From positions 20,637,084-20,701,083 of the forward strand of contig JASWHV010000016.1 in NCBI GenBank assembly GCA_030760725.1: a stretch of 64,000 bases of DNA, in the 5' to 3' direction. This document shows positions 33,337 through 44,759 of this stretch, piece after piece. The stretch is from Neostapfia colusana. Its lineage: Eukaryota > Streptophyta > Magnoliopsida > Poales > Poaceae. Both the position numbers and the translations under genes were made by a program. Every line of letters starts with the position of its first letter. Within the stretch, counting starts at the first letter, position 1. The notes under the pieces were generated by a model. It saw only the letters and a list, made by a program, of their open reading frames with translations, made no database searches and was not told where the DNA came from.

Positions 33337-36300
33337 TGTAACACCCCAAAATTTTGATTCAAAACACTAAACCATGTTCAGAGGGGAATTTAAAATTTTT
33401 TGGACGTGTTGCATATTTTGCAAAAATTCAAATTCAAACTGGAATTCAAATTAAACTCAAATCAGAAAAGAAATGGAAAAAGAAAAAGAGAAAACGGGAA
33501 AAAACCGGCCAGTGGGCCGAAACCCGCCAGCCGGCCCAGATTCCCCCGCGCCAGCCCGCAGCCGCGCGCGCCCGCGCTCTCTCACACAGACAGGTGGGAC
33601 CCACCTGTCATCCCCAACCTCGCTCGCGCCGACCCCGGACTCTCTCCCGCGCGCGCGCGATCTTAACCGATCGGAATACCGTGTCCCTCAGCCCGAATTC
33701 CGGTCCCAGAAGACTCAAACTCGATCACAACTGACCCACCGCCCTCCCCCGGCTATAAAAACCCCAGCCCCGATCGGTTTTTCCCACGCGATCGCCGATT
33801 TTTACTCCGGTGAGCACCGAGACTTCGCCGGTGAATTCTGGCCGATCTAAGCTCGGAAACTCTGATCTAACTCGCTGGTCTTGATCCACCGCCTCCGGGG
33901 AGCTTTGCAGGTGCAGAAAACTCGGAGACTTACGGTGTAAACCCAGCGCCGACGAGCTTCGCCGTGGTTTTGCCTCGGACCTCGCCGCCGATCACTTTCC
34001 AGGACCCCCGAGCTCAAGAAAACCCCCGAGGTGAGATCCCTGACCTCCCCTCTACCGATCTATGCCATAAGATCACAGTTCTAGGCAGAATTCTCGAGGA
34101 TCCGAAACTTTCCGGCGAGATCGCCGCTTCCCGCCGCCGTGCGCCGCCGGCAGCGCCGCCCGCGCTCGATCAGAGCGACGTGGCCGCTTGTGCGCCGTTT
34201 ATTTTAAATCGCACGGTAGGGTTTAAATCCCCGCGTACCGGTTCGATGTTATAATCTCAGCCGTCGGTTTAAAATCGGACGGTCCACGTCAGCCCCGCGT
34301 TATAAAGACTGGAATTCTTACGTGCTACCCCCTGGGGTTCTCGGGAAATAAGAGCTAGCCTCGGAAACTTCTGATCTAGCCCCTGGAACTCCATAAAATC
34401 ATGTAAATTCATTTAAAAATCAGTTTTAGCCCCTGGACTTAATAAAAATTAGGAAAAACACCTCTGATAAGTGTAGCTAGACCCCTGGAAATTATGAAAA
34501 TAATATTATAGACCCTGTAATGGGGTGAGTTCATTATTTTATCCCTGTTTAGTATTTAATTTAGAAAATTGAATATGTAACTAGTGTTTAAAAATTAAAA
34601 AGTGGGACAAACATAATTGTCAAAATTAATTAAAAACTTTCTCAGTACTTAGAAAACTTTGGAGTGAGATAAAAATATATTTTGGGCTGAAATGAATCTG
34701 TTTCATTTATTAATCACATTTATTAGTATAGGGACACATTTTTAAGTAAAGAATAGTTATAGAAAAATAGGGAAAATAATTATGAAATAGTTTACATCAG
34801 AGGCCAAGGTTAAAATATGTTATTAAATTATTTAGGACCAGAACCTATACTGTTTAGATGATGTGTATTACTAATTTCATAATAAAATACACAATTATGC
34901 ATAGGAATATAAATCTGAGAATATAGCAACTAGTAAATGATAAATGGAGTTTTTAAAAATCCAAAGAGTTCAGTTTAGGGTTGGTAGAAATTATGAAGGC
35001 ACATATGGGGAAGAAAAATACTTTTCATACACACTTGGTAGTGAAAAGGTGTAGTAGTTGAATATAAGAAATTTATTGGAAACCCATATAAATAGTATGT
35101 AAGTATAAATGTGGACATAAAAGTAGGAATCATATACACATGGTTAAAAGTGCATGCAAGCCACAACTCAACACACATAAAGTAACCACAACACATATAA
35201 TGGTAAAGAACTTTTATAAATGTGAATGTGTGGTTTGTATGAAGTAAGAAGTGTGAACTATGTCTTATGATTGTTGTTTCTCTTTTGCTATGTGTGATGG
35301 TATGAAGTAGAACCTGTTCAAGAGCAAGTTATCCCTTTCCAAGATCAGGACTACCCATTTCAATAGCAGCAAGAAGGAGGAAAGTGTCCTTGACCACTTT
35401 GATCCTATGCTAGGATGTGTAGATAGAATTATTTGCATTGTCAAATGAAATATGAAACCCATGCTAGGAAGTTTCCCTAGAATTGCATTACCTTGTTTCC
35501 TCGTAGCTTGGGTTGGGATTTATTTTGTCATGTCATTTATTTACATGCATATGCTTAGCCATGCTTAGAATGGGATATTTGGGATATGAGATCATCAGTT
35601 TATTATACCATACTCTTGAATGAGCTATTGTGAGTTATGTAGAGGTAGGGATCAAGGCAAGTTGGATGTTTTGGTTGTGTGCTGGGTGCACGAGACTTGG
35701 GTTTGTGTTTAGTACTTGCCTGGATCCTAAGGACCGGTTCATGGAGCATGTAACCTGGCTTTACCGTGCCAACCACATGCTGAGATGGGGCAGCTTGGCC
35801 AATTAATTAGGTGTATCCCCGGCGTAGTATGGGTGTGTTGGATGGTGCGGGGAGTGGGTGTCAGCTGGACTACCATATGAACAGCAAGGCTCAAGAGGGG
35901 GCCACTGCAGCGGGGTTGGAGCCTCTTGTATGCTGTTAGGGGTGAAACCTCAGTGGGCCCACGCTCGTCGGGAATCCCTTTGTAAAGGCTTCGTAGTGAT
36001 CTCCTGGCTGCACACCTGGGAAGTGTGAATGTGGATCGTAGCCACTGGCATAATGGAGGTTCTTTTAGTCCACCCGGCAACGGGGATGAAATCACTACAT
36101 GTGGGTACAGTGGTACAAACTCTGCAGAGTCAAAACTGTCATGACAGCCGTGCTCACGGTCAAGAGCGGCTTGGACTTATTCATGATTAGAGGAGTGATG
36201 GTTTTGGAAGTTAAGCGGGGAGCTTAACATTGGAAATGATGTTATGGTTATTGGATTATGATGATGGGATGGGAGATTGGGACCATTTCACCTGTGTAGT

Positions 36301-36772
36301 AATGTAGGTGCTTAACAAGCTAAGGTGATAGGTATTAATTGCATAGTGCTTTAACCATGAGTTCAACCTCTCCTTGTTCTAGCCATGCATGATATAATTT
36401 TCCCACACTTGCTGAGTACCATTGGTACTCAACCTTGCATATTTGTTGGTTTATATTGCTGCTCAGGTCAAGATAATGAGGTGGTGTATAATGACCAAGA
36501 TTTTGGACCCGAGGAAGGTTTTTAGGTTCATGAAGACCCCCGGGCAACGCCTGTGATGGAGCCCTAAAGAATAATATTCCGCTGCTAGTTTATTTACTTG
36601 TGATGAACGTACTATTTTCCATTGAGACATTTGCGATGTAAGACTTATTTATATTCGACCCCTGGCTTGTAATAAATGATGCTTCACTATTTGTCATCAC
36701 ATGTATGAGAAAATGATCCTGGCATACATGTGATATTCACTTGGTTGTTTTTCGGAAAAACCGGGTGTGACA
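33337..36772 (+). repeat. Family A 3' LTR
   Basis: 3436 bp, the same length as the 5' LTR. Differences are scattered single-base changes (for example the A/G and A/C pair near 33499 and 33507) and two compensating 1-bp indels. It ends GGGTGTGACA, immediately followed by the gcgtc duplication. Confidence 0.93.
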
Positions 36773-36777
36773 GCGTC
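36773..36777. repeat. Target-site duplication (right), family A
   Basis: gcgtc, matching 24085-24089. Confidence 0.95.
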
Positions 36778-37226
36778 GTCCTCTGGATTTCCATGTTGGG
36801 GACCACGTATACCTCCGCATATCTCCTATGAAGGGCATTCACCGATTCGGAGTGAAAGGGAAATTAGCTCCGTGCTTTATCGGTCCCTTCATCATCATTG
36901 AAAGATGTGGACCCGTGGCATACCGTTTGGAGCTGCCGGCAACCTTAGCCGGAGTTCATAACGTCTTCCACATATCTCAGTTGTGGAAGTGTTTAAAAGT
37001 TCCAACGGAGATTCTCACGGGAGACATAGAAAATTTGAAGCCGGACCTCACGTATGTTGAGCGACCAACCCGGATAATTGATGAAAAGACTCGCGAAACC
37101 AGGAATCGGACGCTGCGATTTTTCAAGGTGCTATGGGAAAATCACACGTCCGACGAAGCTACATGGGAAAGCGAGGAGTATATGCAACACAATCATCCGG
37201 AGTTGTTAGAGGCGTATGTTGAGTAA
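36778..37226 (+). pseudogene. pol: Family B pol C-terminus with chromodomain-like end
   Basis: This is the continuation of the family B integrase after the family A insertion. It holds HVGDHVYLRISPMKGIH, then FGVKGKLAPCFIGPF and VFHISQLWKCL, the usual integrase C-terminal GPY/F region. It ends with a chromodomain-like FKVLWENHTSDEATWE. The frame joins exactly to that at 24084 once the insertion and one TSD copy are removed, and ends at TAA 37224-37226. This fragment itself has no damage. Confidence 0.92.
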
Positions 37227-37278
37227 CTGTCCCCTCCACATTGTCCTTAATCATTAATCTCGGGACGAGGTTCTTTTT

Positions 37279-37290
37279 AAGGGGGGAGGA
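37279..37290 (+). other. Polypurine tract, family B
   Basis: AAGGGGGGAGGA directly before the 3' LTR start at 37292. Confidence 0.85.
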
Positions 37291-37291
37291 A

Positions 37292-40200
37292 TGTAAAAGT
37301 CCTAAAAACTTGTGAATAGAAAACTTAAGCTATGAATAAAGTTGAGTTTGAATACAAGAAATGGGACTTACAAAAACTTTTGTTTACTCATGAAAGTGTT
37401 GGCATGTGCTATAAAACTTTGAATTCAGTTTGAAATAAGAGGGTCACTTCCAAAAAGAAGAAGGGCATGTTTCAAAAGAGGAAATTCAAACTGTTTTTTA
37501 AAAAGTTGTATTTGCAATGACCAACTCAAAGATCAGAGGGCATATTCAAACTCCCCAGGTTCAAATTGTATAGGGGGCAAATTTGGAGGTGCTTTGATAG
37601 GAATATCAAAGGAACTTGTGAATTCCATACAAATTTGAATTTAAATTTGAAACTTAGGCAAAACTGGTCAAATGGCAAAATGACCTTTGAATTTGGATCC
37701 CTAATAGCTGAAGTTTACAATGTGCCAAAAATTTGGATATTTAGGAGAGATGAGTGGGACCCAATTGTCATTGAGGAGAGGGGATGACTTATCACTTAAG
37801 CAATACTTTCCTCTGTTCAGACTCAAACCGGCTCTCTGTTTTTCGCTCGAAGGCGCTGAAGCACCGAGCGCAGCACGCGCGCGCCACCGGGGCAGCGTTG
37901 CCGCCAGCTCCCGAGCAGCTCCAGAGGCGGTTTCCCCTCGCCCTTATCGTTCCCACCGAGTGTCGGCCTCACAGCCAACCCCACTCCCACCGACGCCATC
38001 ACGGGTTTCTCCTCGCCGAGCGGCTCCCGCGCGAAAGAAATCACGCAGCTCGTTGACGCCCGGACACCCCGATGAAGCAACCGCCGTGCTGAGCCTCTCC
38101 ACAACGTCGCCAGACCCCACTGAGCATGGCCAACAAAAGAAACCGGAGCAAACCCCACGGGGACCCCGGCGTCAAGCTCAAACTTTCTCCACGGCACCGG
38201 GCGAAGTCGCCGCTGCAAGAATCCGTCGCCCAGCCACAACAGAGCCTCTCCTCTCGAGTTGCAAAAGCAAAAAGGTTCGCTTATGCCTCTGCTCACTTCA
38301 CCACAACTCCGGCGACCTGTCTTGGACGGTGCTCGCCGGAATTTCAATTCTTCCGACGACATACGATAATAACCGAGGGTAGAAATTTGGTAAATTCGTC
38401 ACACACGTCAAACTACTCATCACACCACGTAGCATACATCTTCCAGACCCCCACGCGCGTTCATATGATCAAGAACCACCGAGAACCATTGAGCAGAGCC
38501 GCTGTTCATCGAGTTTTTCGATTTTCGCCAGATTTTGACCTAGGCCGACGGTGAGGTCATATTTCCGGCGAGTTCCAGAGAGATCGGCGGTTGGGTCCGT
38601 GTTCTCCTCGTTGCGGTGGTGCTGTACGCGCAAACGTCTACGTGTTTGGTGTAGTATAACGCCCTAGCGACGTCGCCGGAGTGGCCACTGCCGCTGTCGC
38701 CGTCGCACCTAGGTTTCCGCACATCGTCGAGCTGAGATAAGCCCGGCAACGTGTTCCTCGTACGAGAATACATGGGGGCGGCGAGATCCGGCAAGTTCCG
38801 AGCACCGGAACCCACTCCCGGCGAGAGCTCCGGCGAGCTCGGCGGCGCGGGAGCGCGGGCAGCCGGAGGAAGACGAAGACGGGGGTTGGCCCACGCGTCA
38901 GTCGCTGTTGCGAGGGAGGGGGATTGTCTGTGGCCTCGGATCAGTCTGTGACAACGCGGGGACAGGTCTGTGGCCCCGTGTGGCGTGATTCCAGCGGCTG
39001 ACACGTGTAGGGTGGACCGACCGTAAGAGTTTGAATATTTCCCGAATTAATTTGAATTCCAGATTTAGTTCAAACTTTAGAACCTCATAACTTTTGCTAG
39101 GAAGCTCCAAATTTAGTGATTCAAATTGGGTTGGATTCAGGATGAAAAGCTCTATCCAAATATTCAACCCAATTTGCATGAAAACTAATAGAAGTTTCTG
39201 GAGAATTCTTTAAATCTTTTCAGCAAAAGAATTTTATAGGGAGTTTGGTTCATCCAAAATTTCCCAAATTTTGCCAGGATATTCTTTAGGATATTAGGAG
39301 ACTCCTGTAAAAGTTTCAGCTCATTTGGAGTTGATTTAATTAGGGTAATTCTAATTCCAAGTTTCTGCATTCAAATAAATACAGAAACATTTTCAGAGAA
39401 TTTCCAAAACATGGAAATTCAGTTCTAGCCATTCCTTAGCTCGAAAAATCCTAGGAAAAATCATACATGCTCCCTGAGCTATGTATAAAATTTTAGTTCA
39501 CTTGAATTGGCATGAAAGTGCAAATTTATTCAGAATTAAGTCCTTTTTGCCTAAATGCTTAGGGAGTTGTTCTGGGTGATCTACTTAGTGAAATATTCTG
39601 AATTTTGGTCCAGAGGACTTTCTTGTGACAAGGAACTCACAAGAAAATTTCCAGCTCCATTGGAGTCCTGGATCATTATGTCCTGTTCAACCTTATTAGT
39701 TGATCCCCACCCACGTGATGAAACCCCACTCATCACATGATGATAAGGCTTAAACACAAACCCAAACCACTAGCACCAGTTTCATTTTTTAATTCTTAAA
39801 CAAAGTTCCAGTTTCAAACTTGTCTTTAGAACTTGTTAGCGAAAAGTTTTATAATTAAACATGTATACATATTCATAATGTGTAGTGATTAGACGTTGAA
39901 AGTGAAGAAGGAGGAGTTGAGCTTGGAGCAAGAAGCAAGAAGGCAGTGATTCAGCTTCAAGTCATCATCAGCAACTAACTTCATATTATCTGACTTTAGA
40001 CACCTGCAAAATCAAGGCAAGCCCCGGTTTGCACTTAAGTTGTTTTTAAAGTTTTCCCTTTGTTCACTACATTTGGTCAAGGTTTGTATGTGCATTAGGT
40101 CAAGGATGTTGATACTCCACTTGCATAACCAAACATGAACCCTGAGTTCAAGGGTAGCTTTGTGTCATCGCTGTAGAATAAGGCCATGCTAAATAGGCTA

Positions 40201-41422
40201 GGATATCCGGTAGAAGACGAGTAGTTGGGATCTACTCGCGAGCTTTGTTTTAGGATCACATAAGTGGGGTTGGAAAGAGAGGCAAACTAAAGTTTACGTT
40301 TCTAAAGATGAGACCAGGCAGGAGAGTTAGATAGCGACAAGACAAGGTCTTGGTCGAGTAACTCTGCCCGTGTCGGTCAAGGACCGAAGCGTATGCAGCC
40401 CCGCTGAGCAAGTATTGAGTTGTGTACCAGATGCTTACTGATATATGGGAACCAGGAAACCGATGTACCAGGTTCACTGGGTTGTAGAGGCATACCACAT
40501 CGTCTCGTTAGACCTATGAGCCCGAGACGGCGCGACTGGTTCTACAGTCTAGTGTCCTACGAAAGGTTGCCACATACGACGTAATGAAGGACGCCAGAGT
40601 TTGGTCTTCAGAGGCGGGCGTATGTGTCGAGTTATCCGGGTAGTGTTTGATTCGAATCACCGTCCCTCGTGGTTATGAGTACCGCTTGCTCACTGTGTTG
40701 TGACGTAGTAAGCAAGTTGTGTGAGAACAGTTTGCAGAAGTATAATTGCTGCTATGATTATTTTAAACTGCATGAGAACCTTGTTTGAAGTAGAGATAGA
40801 GCAAACCAAATTTATTTTTCACCTTGGGACAAGTAACATTGGAATGAAGCGTTTCTTGTTTGATTGTGGAGTTCTGATGTTGCTGGGCGCGAGGTCACGA
40901 CTATTATGGCTAAAATCTGAAAGTTAAGGATGAACTCGTAGGCGAGTCTTTTCGCAAATGACAGGCTTAAGTCTTAGGTTACTTTCATGTAGAGTTTCAT
41001 GTCTTAGGAAAGACGGTTAAGTCTTGCTGAGCCTTTGTGCTCACTCTTGCTATATAAGTGGTTTTGCAGGTAAACCTCGACGCTATAAAGAAGGTTGTCC
41101 GGTGAGACTCGGGAACTTCCGAGTCATGTCACACTTGGAGAACCTAGCCGCTGCCGTCTCTTCGTGTTGCTAGCGAGAGGAGTCCGCGGGCTGGACCTCT
41201 TCTCGAGTGCTTCGTAGTTATTCAACTTGAGATGTTTATAGACTTCTGCTGTAGCTATTTTATGTAAATTATTTACAAAGAACTGTTGTAAGCTTCCGCT
41301 TTGATTTATGTAATACTGTGTTCCTTATATGTGTGTTGTTGGGTGCCGCATAACACGGCACCACCCAGTGCGATTCCTCGGGCGAGGCGGCACGGCCCCG
41401 TGATGGAGGTCGGGCCCCCTCA
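37292..41422 (+). repeat. Family B 3' LTR
   Basis: 4131 bp, starting TGTAAAAGTCC and ending GGGCCCCCTCA. It differs from the 5' LTR by numerous substitutions and indels, for example an 11-bp GGAGCAAATTT repeat present only in the 5' LTR near 14680. It is followed by the tatcc duplication. Confidence 0.93.
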
Positions 41423-41427
41423 TATCC
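41423..41427. repeat. Target-site duplication (right), family B
   Basis: tatcc, matching 14380-14384. Confidence 0.95.
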
Positions 41428-42539
41428 GCTGAACGGATTGTGCGCATGGCTAAGAGATACGCGCTGGTAGAAGGGGATCTCTACCGGCGTGGTGCCAACC
41501 ACGTCCTATTGCGGTGCATAACCCAGGGGGAAGGCTGCGACTTGCTCGCTGAGATCCATGGAGGTGAATGTGGGAGTCACTCTTCCTCATGCACGCTTGT
41601 CGGTAAAGTCTTCCGGCATGGCTTCTACTGGCCGACAGAACTACAGGATGCCGTCAAGCTGGTCGAGAGCTGCAAGGCGTGCCAGTTCCACGCCAAGCAG
41701 ATCCATACACCGGCTCAAGCGGTACAGATGATCCCGCCCTCATGGCCGTTTGCCGTATGGGGGTTGGACATCCTGGGACAATTCCCCAGAGCCGTCGGGG
41801 GATTACGGTACCTCTATGTCGCCATCAACAGGTTCACCAAGTGGCCGGAAGCCACACCTGTCGTCACCATCAAGAAGCAATCTGCAGTAAAGTTCATCAA
41901 GTCGATTGTCTGCAGGTTCGTGGTCCCGAACAGAATCATCACCGACAACGGGACCCAGTTCACCAGCGCAGCGTTCCAAGACTACTGCGAAGACCTTGGC
42001 ATCCAGGTGTCCTACGCCTCTGTTGCTCACCAAAAGAGCAATGGGCAAGTCGAGAGGGCCAACGCCGAGATTCTTCGGGGCCTCAAGACTCGCACCTATG
42101 CCAGCCTGAAGAAACATGGTGCCAATTGGGTGGATGAGCTTCCGAGCACACTATGGGCCAACCGGACATCCCAGAGATCACCATGAAGTCTCACCGTGTC
42201 CGAGCTTACAACGAAGCCGCGCAGGACAACCTCCGGCGTGGAGAAATCGACCTCGTCAATGAGGTCCGATTGCATGCAGCACTCCGTAACGCACGGTACA
42301 GACAAGCGCTCCATCGCTACCACCAGAGGTCTGTGCGTGCCTGGGAGCTGCAGGAAGGCGACCTGGTGCTGCGGCGCATACTTTCTCGCGATGGGACCCA
42401 CAAACTCTCCCCTAGTTGGGAAGGTCCCTTCCGAGTCACAAAAGTGTGCCGTCCCGGGTGCGTACGCCTTTCCACCGAGGATGGGGACCCGCTCCCGAAC
42501 CCTTGGAACATAGAACACCTCCGTAAGTTCTACCCCTAG
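41428..42539 (+). pseudogene. pol: Family C integrase (plus copy 1, second part) with a 64-bp deletion
   Basis: This continues the frame interrupted at 14384. It has the integrase finger (HGFYWP, then CKACQFHAKQIH), the catalytic core with GLDILG, IITDNGTQFTS and NGQVERANAE (DDE complete), and WVDELPSTLWANRTS. At about 42173 a 64-bp segment present in copy 2 is missing, between two CCCAGAG repeats, shifting the frame. The C-terminal part continues in the new frame (LQEGDLVLRRILSRDG, GPFRVTKV, PWNIEHLRKFYP) to TAG 42537-42539. No chromodomain follows, as expected for the Tat lineage. Confidence 0.9.
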
Positions 42540-43229
42540 AGAAATAATAGGACAGTCTCTTCTTTTCGTAATAGATTCCATAGAGTCCAGGAACAGCGCT
42601 CGGATCAGCTAAGCCTCAGGGGATGGTCTAGGACTACGTTCAGCTTTGCCTGGTTCCGAACCCAAGCGCGTAGAGTCTTGCTTCCCTTCTTAATGGGGCG
42701 GGTCGTGGCCTCCATGTTTAGCCTGCCTTCCTCCTACGGAAATCTATATGAAAAGAAACCTGTCCTACTTTGCTCTTCCTTTATGCTCATTTAAATTATG
42801 TATTAAATTTTTATGACTACACTTCCGGCGTATGCTCACCATGCGCTCAGCTCCCTCTTCTCATTCTCACCTCTAGTCTGCATTTGCTGCCCTACCAAAG
42901 GCGGTTCCGTTGGAGGTACATGCCGATGGCCAAGGGGGCCCGAGCTCCCGGCACTTCGCGCACTATAGTCCCCAAGCACCGTGCACGTGGATGGGGACCA
43001 TAAGCCAAATAAGACTATGAGATAGAGGAGGGGGATCCCCCAAGGAGAATTACGTTTCCCTTAGTTGTGTGCAGGACCTCTCGGCCTCAGCTCCCCGCAG
43101 GAGTATGGTAGGTGCACCCAACCAATGGGACACACCTACCAGGGGGCCGCTACGGGATCGCGCAAGACCGGAACTCCAAGGTAAGACCGAAGAATCCGGA
43201 CCTCGCCACCTCCGCAGGGGCGAGACCCG
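42540..43229 (+). other. Family C region downstream of pol (copy 1, non-coding)
   Basis: An untranslated stretch that corresponds base for base, with small changes, to 47892-48580 and in reverse orientation to 60850-61470. It has an AT-rich part near 42750-42820 and a GA-rich tract near 43017-43040. No gene is seen. Confidence 0.6.
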
Positions 43230-43470
43230 AAGGTCCCACGTGTCCAGCGGGGCCGGACCTCCCTCTCCTCAGGGGGGAGCTCCGGGCCCGCCACGTGGCC
43301 GACAGAAGCCGGACCTCCCCCCCTCTGCGGGGAGAGATCCGAAGGCTCAACGTGTCCCGCGGGGCCGGAGCTCCCTCTCCTCAGAGAAGAGCTCCGGGCC
43401 CGCCACGTGGCCGGCAGATCCGGACCTCCCCGTCCTCATGGGGCGAGCTCCGAAGACCTCCGGGGCCCTT
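43230..43470 (+). repeat. Internal G-box repeat block (copy 1)
   Basis: Two to three units of GGCCGGACCTCC...CTCCGGGCCCGCCACGTGGCC, the reverse orientation of the LTR repeats. It lies just beyond the end of the reverse-strand gene, as at 520-790 and 60550-60800. Confidence 0.65.
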
Positions 43471-43674
43471 AATACAGTAAGGACCCGGGGAAGGTGCCTG
43501 TGCAAAGCTTCGAGATTGGTGAAGGCCTCTGAGTACCTTGCGGAGCTAAGGGCTCGGCCAGGCAAAACCAAGAAGAAGGCAGAAAACATCACAAGCACAG
43601 ACATTCAAGAGAGTCTATTTATTCATGGCTCCATGAGCTGGACTACAGACTCGATAAAAAGAAAGAAGCAAGTC

Positions 43675-44284
43675 CTAGGGTCCTCCTGGCTCGCGTCGGA
43701 ACCTAGAGGCTACAAGGGCGGCCACATCCCCGACTTCAGCCCTGGCGGCGTTCTCCCGCTCCTTGACCCGAGCGCAGGGATCACCTCGGCCACCACCAGT
43801 GCAAGGGCCGCTGTCATCAAGGACGCTTCTGAAGCCCCCTCCGCCGCTTCAGCAGTCTCCTTGAAGACTCCTCTTACCCCAGCGCGGGGACCACCTCGGC
43901 TACCACCAGCGCAAGGGCCGGTGTCATCAAGGATGCTTCTGAAGCCCCCTCCGCTGCTTCAGCGGTTTCCTTGAAACTCTGCCGCCCGGAGTCCTCCTTG
44001 GTGCTTCAGCAGTTTCCTTGGAGACTCCTCCACCTGAAGCCTCCTCGGCGTGTCAGCAGTTTCTTTGGAGACTCCACCGCCTGAGGAGAAAGGACGCAAC
44101 GCCAGGGAACTTTCAGCCTGTCATCGCTCAAGAAGTGTCCCGTCGGGATGATAAACCTGAGGCCTCTTGGAGGCGCCACCTCCTGAGGCAAGGCGTGCAG
44201 GCTCCTGTATCCCTGACTTGGTGCAGATGCCGCCGCCGGAGGAAATCGAGCGCGATCCCCCTCCGAAGGCGGGTTAGAAGCCAT
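43675..44284 (-). pseudogene. Shrunken reverse-strand gene, family C copy 1
   Basis: The ATG at 44284 (minus strand) opens with MASNPPSEGDRARFPPAA. The MASN start is the same as in the full gene, but the Transposase_28-type region and most of the coiled coil are gone. The end, from about 43760 to a TAG at 43675-43677, matches the usual C-terminus (VASRFR-like codons), and an AATAAA follows on the minus strand at 43618-43623. The middle is low-complexity: a 110-bp tandem pair (43771 and 43881) and ~48-bp units built on TTCAGCAGTTTCCTTGGAGACTC. It is not open throughout. Copy 2 (49014-49623) has exactly the same 610-bp length, so the shrinkage preceded the duplication. Confidence 0.65.
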
Positions 44285-44759
44285 GGGAGAAGACAAGGTT
44301 GCAGAGACTCAAGGAAGGTGCGAGTGCTGGAAGCCTTATAAGGGGAACCTACGCACGTTGCGGCTTCCTTTCACACTTCCTAGGTGCGATTCCAAACGAT
44401 TTGAAACTCTTCGAATACACCCCATGGACAACCGCTTCGGCTCCAGGACCGAGCGCCGATGACAGGTGGGCCCATGCCACCCAGCTGAAGCTGTGGGTCA
44501 AGGAGTCAGTCTCCCAAGAAGACGAGCCGGCAAAGCGCTTCGGTGGTTCCTGAAGAAAGCGCCGCAACGTTCAGAAGTGGCAGCCTTGGCAACCGCCGCA
44601 GTAAAAGCAACCATCAAGTGGGTGCACGCTCCCACGATCCCGCGACTGTTCGTGCTCTGGCAGCGGTCAATGCGGGACTTAGAGAAAGTGCGCGGAACAG
44701 AAGAGACGGAGGCCCCACCTCGGGCTTGCTATCTCCCCCGAGATAGGCCCGGGGGCCAC
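44285..44759 (-). other. 5' flank of reverse-strand gene up to the 3' LTR (copy 1)
   Basis: It corresponds to 9869-10370 in reverse orientation and shows the same landmarks: a GTGAAAGGAAGCCGC-like block near the gene and GAGATAGGCCCGGGGGCCAC next to the LTR. The latter occupies the polypurine-tract position but is not pure purine. Confidence 0.5.

Larger units (their letters stand above)
24090..36772 (+). mobile_element. Family A: young Tekay/Del-like chromovirus (12.7 kb)
   Basis: It has two LTRs of identical length (3436 bp), a tRNA-Met primer site, an upstream ORF, gag, pol ending in a chromodomain-like segment, a polypurine tract, and a perfect 5-bp target duplication. By eye I count roughly 35-40 differences between the LTRs, about 1%. 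LTRs above 3 kb, a total near 12.7 kb and a Met primer fit the Tekay/Del chromovirus group. Gag-pol is disrupted by two single-base frameshifts and the upstream ORF by one frameshift and one stop, so this copy is recent but defective. It lies in the same orientation as its host, family B. Confidence 0.94.
14385..41422 (+). mobile_element. Family B: Ty3/gypsy chromovirus carrying a nested element
   Basis: The element has two LTRs (4141 and 4131 bp), a tRNA-Met primer site, a gag-pol gene, a polypurine tract and a 5-bp target duplication. It spans 27,038 bp, of which 12,683 plus the 5-bp duplication are the nested family A element, leaving about 14.35 kb of its own. Its pol order (protease, RT, RNase H, integrase, chromodomain-like end) makes it a chromovirus, probably Tekay/Del group. 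The LTRs differ by many substitutions and small indels, clearly more than those of family A, which agrees with family B being older. Stops in gag-pol and the insertion make it non-functional. Confidence 0.93.

Noticed and set aside
43771..44090. Regularly spaced 110-bp and 48-bp repeats that superficially suggest a repeat-spacer array
   Set aside because: Units are adjacent and degenerate without unique spacers, and the context is a plant retrotransposon gene remnant. Not CRISPR.
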